Of a stretch of 64,000 bases of DNA, positions 58,521-64,000 are shown piece after piece. The notes under the pieces were generated by a model. The model searched no databases. It saw nothing but the letters and a program-made list of their open reading frames with translations, and had not been told where the DNA came from. A program made the position numbers and the translations under genes. Source of the stretch: Triatoma infestans (lineage: Eukaryota > Arthropoda > Insecta > Hemiptera > Reduviidae); assembly GCA_011037195.1 (NCBI GenBank), contig JAAEAF010003514.1, positions 1 through 64,000 of the forward strand, given 5' to 3'. The stretch's first letter is position 1; every line of letters begins with the position of its first letter.

Positions 58521-59920
58521 CAGGAGCAGCTACTGGTATTCGCGATTGCGCGACTGAACCCCCAGCTATTTGAAAAAAAAAATTAAATAGAAAAGAACTA
58601 ATTTTCATCATATTTCTATTTTATTTCAATATTTCAATATCAAAAAAATATTTTGATTTTTGTATTAGTTAGGTACGAACAACATTAATTCACAGTAAAA
58701 ATTGTATATGTTGGCCTGATTATCAAAATAATCAAAAATCAAATAAATTAATTGAATAATTTTGTTGTAATCAGACATAAAAGAATAGGAACGTATATCA
58801 GTGTAGGAGCTCCTTAAAGTGTTCGTATAATTAATGAATTGTATGTGTATCAGGAAATTTATAAAAACGTAGGAAGTTGGGGGTTCACAGTTGGGCATCG
58901 CGCTGGAGAATTTAATATATATATATATATATAAAAAATTTCATTGTGTTAGTATAGAAAAGTGTGTTTCATTAACTTGCGCGATGAACATTACTTACGA
59001 TCTTACGAACGAAATAACCCGATCTTACCCGGAGTTTAAAAAATTGTTTTTGGCAAATGGTGTAGGTATCACCATAGGATCTGACCCTACGTTATCTGTC
59101 AAAATTCCTCAACCGGAAGTACCACTTTACTAGTTGTTTTTTTTTACTTTTCTGCAATTTTCTCAAAAACGGCTCCGACGATTTTGTTCAAACTTGGCAT
59201 ATCAACTACATATACAAAGAGCTACAACTTTTATTTGAAACATTTCTCTGGAAAAATTCATTTAAGGACAGTTATGGGCGAGGGGTGTGGTTAGGTTTCA
59301 GCTAAAATGCTACTTCAATTTTTTTAGACAATTCTATCAACTAAATAATGTTAATAAGAATTAAATATGTTGTTGGAATTCCGAGTGTGATAAAAATCGG
59401 ATAACCGGAAGTGCGTTTACTTTACCACTTTACTAAATGATTTTTTACTTTTTCGCGATTTTCTTGAAACTTATTATATAAATTAAACATACAAAGATGT
59501 ATAACTTTTATTTATAACATTTGTCTGGTAAAATTCATTTAAGGGCACTTTTAGGGGAGGGGTGGGTTATATTTTCTCTAAAGTGCTCTCATAGTTGATT
59601 ATACAATTCTATCATCCAAACAAAATTAATTAGAAATAAATAGATGGCCAAAATTCTTAGTTTCAAGAAAATAGTAAACCGGAAGTGAACAGTTTTTTCA
59701 GTTTTCGACGAATTTCATTAAATTTGTCAATTATAAGTTTGAGAACTGGAGTAAGAGAAAGTTGTGTGAGTGTTTCACACTTGATTTTTTGTGATGTGAT
59801 CTTCCTGTGTTTATAAAAATTGATTTCTATCTAGCCAAGCTACTAATAATGATAGGAAATGTATTAAAAAAAAAGAAAAAAAGTTGAACCCCCACATATC
59901 CAAGTCAGGAGCCGCCACTG
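58521..59920. mobile_element. hAT-like TIR element with 8-bp target duplication, copy 2
   Basis: Exact octamers TAATATAG at 58513-58520 and 59921-59928. Ends CAGGAGCAGCTACTGGTATT and AAGTCAGGAGCCGCCACTG. It shares ends with 39568-40582 but carries at 59100-59780 about 680 bp of inverted ~310-bp-type repeat (ACTTCCGGTT and CCGGAAGTG blocks) in place of copy 1's right interior. No transposase recognised. Confidence 0.88.
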
Positions 59921-60050
59921 TAATATAGAATAACTATAGCCATACTGATTCTTAAGAAAGAAGACTAGAAATTCCAATATTTTTGAAAAGCCATTATGAG
60001 CACCGATATGTTAAAACATCAATAATCATACATAAATTATAAAAGGATAC

Positions 60051-60171
60051 AGTTACCGCAGATAAATAGAATTATAAAATATATACAGGCTAAAATGCCA
60101 GGAGTCGATACGCCACCGTAGGCTTGTATCCCATCGTACATAACTGCATTCCAATCCTCACCCGTCAGAAT
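60051..60171 (-). CDS. Ca-alpha1D: Ca-alpha1D exon: domain II P loop and S6
   Basis: Opens directly with [20 protein letters not shown]; the Glu of TGEDW is the repeat II member of the EEEE selectivity filter that defines a calcium channel. It continues [20 protein letters not shown], the S6 helix lining the inner pore. It is 121 bp: 40 codons plus the T of the next Tyr codon. Acceptor ACCACAG|ATT, donor AACT|GTATCC. Intact. Confidence 0.95.
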
Positions 60172-60605
60172 CTGTGGTGAACAAACTTCATTAATAAGAT
60201 ATATAATTTTAAAGTATATTAAAATTAATACGAAAACATTATAGGTTATTGGAGATAATAAGTAGAGATAATGTTTTAGTTTCGAGTACAACACTCAAAC
60301 AAAGAAGTTATCCATTACTTTCTAATGTCTATCTATAATCTCTACTTTCAAATGTAAAAGTAAACGGAAATAAATAAATTTAACTGAATCAAACTTTAGA
60401 AGTACAAATGGAGCCTCTTTGAAGATGACACAAGTTTTCATTTGTTGAGCTGTTTTCTTGAAGGGAGTTAAGAGAAGGTGACAAAAGGTAATTGTGAATA
60501 TGATATGATTGAAAGAAAGTTAGGGCCAGGAGTATGGCAGAACAGGAAGTTTTGGATCGAAATTCAATTCAATAGAAACACTAGGAGAACTAAACATGTT
60601 CTTAC
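60172..60605. other. Intron between domain II S5 and P-loop exons
   Basis: 434 bp; nothing recognised. Confidence 0.8.
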
Positions 60606-60816
60606 CTGAAATACAGTAAGCAGACTTTGCCAAAAGCTATCGAAATTGCTTCTTGGTTTGTCTTTATTCTTGTCAAAATTAAAACGTCCACCGAACACTT
60701 GCATCCCAAGAAGTGCAAAAATAACGATAAAAAGAAACAAAAGAAGAAGAAGAGATGCAATCGACTGAATTGAATTGAGCAGAGAAGCAACCAGATTGGA
60801 TAATGATCGCCAATAT
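60606..60816 (-). CDS. Ca-alpha1D: Ca-alpha1D exon: domain II S4-S5 linker, S5 and turret
   Basis: Begins [20 protein letters not shown], a signature of CaV1 repeat II, then the hydrophobic S5 ([20 protein letters not shown]) and the extracellular turret [20 protein letters not shown], ending WQSLLTVFQ. It is 211 bp: one base plus 70 codons, phase 0 at the end. Acceptor follows a poly-T run (TTTTTTTAG), donor CAG|GTAAG. The SNLV/QSI region is the S4-S5 coupling helix. Fully open. Confidence 0.96.
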
Positions 60817-60983
60817 CTAAAAAAAAAAAAAAAATATTCACCATTAGAAAATTTGTTAGTTCTTAAAAAATAATAATCATAATAATGATAAAACATAAAA
60901 ATAAAAAACAAGATTATATAAGTAAATCATATCACCCCCTCCAAGGCACTACATAAAATGAAAATATTGGTAAGTGAAATTAC

Positions 60984-61135
60984 TTTGTTACTTTAAACAC
61001 CCTCAACAGCCTAACGCAACGTAATACAGAAACTCCTAGTGGAGGCATTACGTCTGTACGAGTGAGCACCATCTCTCCGATACTACCGATTACAACAAAA
61101 CAGTCAAAACGGTTGAACAAAGACACAAAATAACC
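60984..61135 (-). CDS. Ca-alpha1D: Ca-alpha1D exon: domain II S3-S4 voltage sensor
   Basis: Translates as [20 protein letters not shown] followed by an S3-S4 loop and the S4 segment [16 protein letters not shown] with regularly spaced arginines, the voltage sensor of repeat II. Acceptor is TTGTTACAG, donor ACAAA|GTAATTTC (a slightly weak donor). The exon ends after two bases of a Lys codon that the next exon's first A completes. No frameshift. The S3-S4 loop ([14 protein letters not shown]) is short, as usual for this repeat. Confidence 0.95.
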
Positions 61136-63419
61136 CTGTAACAAAGAAAATTCATTATTGAAATCTTTATTAATGAAACTAAACATAAAGTCACAACTTG
61201 ACTAATCTAGAGCTTATCTGATGAATGATTATCATTTAGTCTTATAACTGTTGGATTAGTTCTCACACATAGCCAAGTGGCAAACGTTCTCGTCTGTGAT
61301 CCGAATGGTCCCGGCTTCGGTAATTGGATCCTCCAGCTAGTGAGTATAATTAGGAAACTACAATCAATTGCTGACTGTGATTGAGATTGCCAGAAAACAT
61401 GGCGAAGAAAACTTGACACCGCTCCCCAGCAAATGACATTGCCCGGGAGGCCGAAGATCTTATGGGATGTGAAGCCAAGGGTTTGAGAAATCAATCTGAG
61501 GTATGAAAGGCCTGATTGCAATGATGAGTTAGTTAGAATTTGGATTCAAATTGAGGTGCTTAAATCCATTTGGGTGACTTCTAGATGAAGCTTAATTTAT
61601 TGTTTTTCATTTATTTCTATTAATTAAATTTTTTAAAGATTGTGGTAAGAGTTTAGATTCCGAGCAAACTCAGGAGTGCTTTTTTAAGATTTCTAGTAAT
61701 TCTGTTTACCAAAAGTAGATTACACTCCTTTTTGTTTTCTAAAAATTAGTTGTTTATTGCACAGGACATTTCGACCTAATGAGGTTTTCTTCTGCTATGC
61801 CTGGACTCTCCTTAGATTTGCAATTTAATTATTATTAAATTTAACACTATGAGTAGGTGTATGTATAACTGTTCATATTTTTTCTTAAGAGAAGAATATT
61901 ATAAAAACGAGTTTCTAATTACTGCACTGTTTACTTTTTTAGGAGAACAGGAAGCAAATCTAAGTAGAGTCATAGAAGACGACTTTATTAGATCGAAAGG
62001 TCCTGTATAGTATATAAATAGTTTTTATAAAGCAAGAATTTACTTTCACCAATTCCCCCCTGGTACTCAGAAGAAGTGCTGTTCAATGAATGCTTGCATT
62101 TCTTTTTTTGGTATTTTTTAAATAAAGAAAATAAAATCATCTGATCTAGAAGATAGATATATAGCATGCACAATCTTTAGAAATGCTCAAATGTTGAGAA
62201 CCTACAGAATGAGCTCCACAACTAAATGAAATTGTTTCAACATGACGCTACGATGACTTAGTGGATAGAGAGACGCTGATCTAGTTAGATGGCCATTCTA
62301 GCCGTTTGAAACATGGATTTCATATGTGTAATGTTTAAGTAACTATAAATTTCTAAATGTGGAAAACCCTCCCGGACTTTCTAACCCACTATGTCCACGC
62401 TGGTGTCTTCAAAACCATAGGACGTATAGCCGCTTCTGGATCTAGAAACATACCAGTCTTTTGATGAATCAGTGTCACACCAAAATATACCTTACTTCCT
62501 AGGGCTCACGAGACAACATTGTTTTCGTGGTGGCGCGACTAATATGTTCTACATATTCTCAGATAACCTCAAGGTAACCTAGTTGGCCTACTATTAGCTT
62601 CAAATGTAGACTCTTCTTCAGACTTATACGTCACAATGCCAACAACAGTGTATACAGTGTATGCCTTCTTCATCATAGCAAAGATTTTTGAACGTTATTC
62701 TCACTTAAATGGAAAAAAACATTTGGTGCAACAGCCTCTGTAGATAAAGGAACCCCTGGCAGAAGAGATTTCCCTTTAGGGACATACGGCTCCTATCGTC
62801 ATGATATATGTAATGAATAATATATAATACCTTGGATCTGGTCCATCGCGACCCCATAGATCTAGTGTGATATTTCACTCAGTATTTTGAGCACACTCTC
62901 CGTTTTGAGAACCTACAGAATGAGCTCCACAACTAAATGAAATTGTTTCAACATGACGCACGAATGTGAAGCTCAGGAGTGCTTTTTTAAGATTTCTAGT
63001 AATTCTGTTTACCAAAAGTAGATTACACTCCTTTTTGTTTTCTATAACACTTCGGGTATTTTCTATAATAGGCTGGATAGTGCTCACACAAAAACAAGAC
63101 TTCGCTTTGTTCTTTCCTGAAAGTTGGAACTAAATGCATCCAGCCTATAATAGAAAAAGACATCCTTGCCAACCCCTACGGATTCATAATACTTTGAAGC
63201 AGATAGTGAATAGTTAGCAGACCAACCACCATTCTAGTAGTAGTGCTTACTAAAGGTCTACATATATCTCTTTCATAAAGGCGGGAGAAATATTCCTTAA
63301 TGAAAATCTCCGCGTGGGCATAAGAAACGTTTAGTCATCATATCTTAATGGATGACTTCAACGAGCGTCTAATTATACCGCAAAAGGTTCTGAAACTGCA
63401 AAGGATGATCCGGTGATTA
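61136..63419. other. Intron between domain II S2 and S3 exons, repeats only
   Basis: Contains exact direct repeats: a 68-bp block starting AGGAGTGCTTTTTTAAGATT at about 61671 and 62975, and a 50-bp block GAACCTACAGAATGAGCTCC at about 62199 and 62909. An inverted pair TATAATAGGCTGGAT / ATCCAGCCTATAATAGAAAA lies at 63064-63157. The open frame 61207-61521 (minus) is not recognised; its plus strand has a weak tRNA-like stretch (AGCCAAGTGGCAAACGTTCT). Confidence 0.65.
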
Positions 63420-63585
63420 TTGCAATATGCTACCGGCATTCGCAACCAGAGTTTGAAATAACTGTAGCTTTTCAATTGTACGACGATGCTGAGTCTACAC
63501 CGCTGGAGCCTCCACCGGGAATCGAAACCGGGACCGATTGCATCAATGACAAGATCCATTCGTCTACACGGGAGCCTCATCTGAA
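63420..63585 (-). mobile_element. tRNA-derived SINE, family C
   Basis: On the minus strand: a head with GTGTAGACGAATGGATC (A-box region) and CCGGTTTCGATTCCCGG (B box), then GTAGACTCAGCATCGTCGTA and GTTGCGAATGCCGG. The body matches the headless copies at 30073, 33748 and 38128. Confidence 0.75.
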
Positions 63586-63790
63586 TTAATTAATTGACTT
63601 TATTGTTTTTCAAAATAAATTTTATATTGAGAAATTCTACTGATTCAAACCTCAATACTTTTATGAAAATCTTCAGTAGCAAATTATACAATGAAGTATA
63701 AATTTATCACATTTTAAAGTTCATGGACTTATTTTAATTACTTAATTTAATTAGATACATGGACTAAGTTAATTACAAAAAAAAACTAAC

Positions 63791-63864
63791 CTGAAATCCC
63801 AGGCTGTACATTTTTATTAACATTTCCATTGTAAATAAGGCAACGAAGAACATGTTGGTTATTT
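63791..63864 (-). CDS. Ca-alpha1D: Ca-alpha1D exon: domain II S2
   Basis: The first exon in the window in transcription order. It reads (E)[20 protein letters not shown] then LGFQ, the S2 helix of repeat II with the acidic residue of the voltage-sensor charge-transfer region in FTMEM. Acceptor is ...TTTTTTCAG and donor CAG|GTTAG. It is 74 bp long: two bases completing a Glu codon, then 24 codons, ending in phase 0 and joining the next exon as LGFQ-GYFV. The exon with S1 lies upstream, outside the window. Confidence 0.95.
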
Positions 63865-64000
63865 CTGAAAAAAGAAAAGTGAATGAATATACTTTATATA
63901 AAAGACGTAAAATTATTTATCTTACTTTAAGTTTAATGTGCTTTTATTCGTTTTATTCAGTTCCTTCTTCTGAATACAAGACATTTTACTGTTTGTAAGA

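Larger units (their letters stand above)
784..63864 (-). other. Ca-alpha1D: L-type voltage-gated calcium channel alpha-1 gene (partial, exons and introns)
   Basis: The extent of the visible part of one minus-strand gene; it continues beyond both ends of the window. The protein is the plasma-membrane pore subunit that admits Ca2+ on depolarisation. Fifteen exons give domain II from S2, the II-III linker and domain III to the P loop, in correct order and with matching phases. It is L-type rather than the cacophony (N/P/Q) type because domain II reads [20 protein letters not shown] and the III S4-S5 join reads [15 protein letters not shown], as in CaV1 channels. Introns reach 10-15 kb and hold all the transposon debris of the window. 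Domains I and IV and the gene's ends are not here. Confidence 0.96.

Noticed and set aside
61207..61521. 104-codon minus-strand frame as a gene
   Set aside because: No recognised motif, sits in an intron beside repeat fragments; composition fits transposon debris.

Overview
The window is a stretch of an animal, most likely insect, nuclear genome. It is strongly A+T-rich, full of homopolymer and (TAA)n runs, and packed with decayed retrotransposons and DNA transposons typical of insects. No prokaryotic features are seen. I cannot name the species.

One host gene runs through the whole window on the minus strand: the alpha-1 pore subunit of an L-type voltage-gated calcium channel (the Ca-alpha1D / CaV1 type). 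Fifteen exons are recognisable, from domain II S2 at 63.86 kb to the domain III pore loop at 0.78 kb. The gene continues off both ends. In transcription order they encode: II S2 (63791-63864), II S3-S4 (60984-61135), II S4-S5, S5 and the start of the P loop (60606-60816), P loop and S6 (60051-60171), end of II S6 (57711-57802), three exons of the acidic II-III linker (57384-57505, 55591-55682, 53350-53467), III S1 (42738-42867), III S2-S3 (40774-40940), III S4 (37824-37910), two alternative versions of III S5 (22489-22596 and 9172-9279), a turret exon (1056-1108), and the III P loop (784-930). Splice sites and codon phases fit at every junction except inside the S4 exon, whose frame is broken. 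The pore glutamates of domains II and III are both present.

The most interesting observation is the duplicated III S5 exon. Two 108-bp, phase-0 exons lie 13.2 kb apart with the same splice pattern. They differ at 18 synonymous codons but only 5 amino acids, so both look functional and are probably spliced alternatively. One change is Cys/Tyr next to the threonine known for dihydropyridine binding in this segment.

Everything else is intron and transposon debris. It includes 3' ends of several non-LTR retrotransposon families (RNase H-bearing LINEs, LINEs with GAA tails, a CR1/jockey-like RT, an RLE/R2-like C-terminus), three tRNA-derived SINE families, hAT elements with 8-bp target duplications, two copies of a Tc1/mariner-like element rebuilt as a foldback, a degenerate array of ~310-bp units, and foldback repeats with a Penelope-like motif. 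Nested insertions give a local order of events: a LINE inside a SINE inside a hAT-like element (28.96-31.74 kb), and a LINE inside a ~310-bp repeat unit (38.5-39.3 kb). One SINE family shares its 3' tail with the RNase H LINE present in the same window, which suggests that LINE mobilised it.
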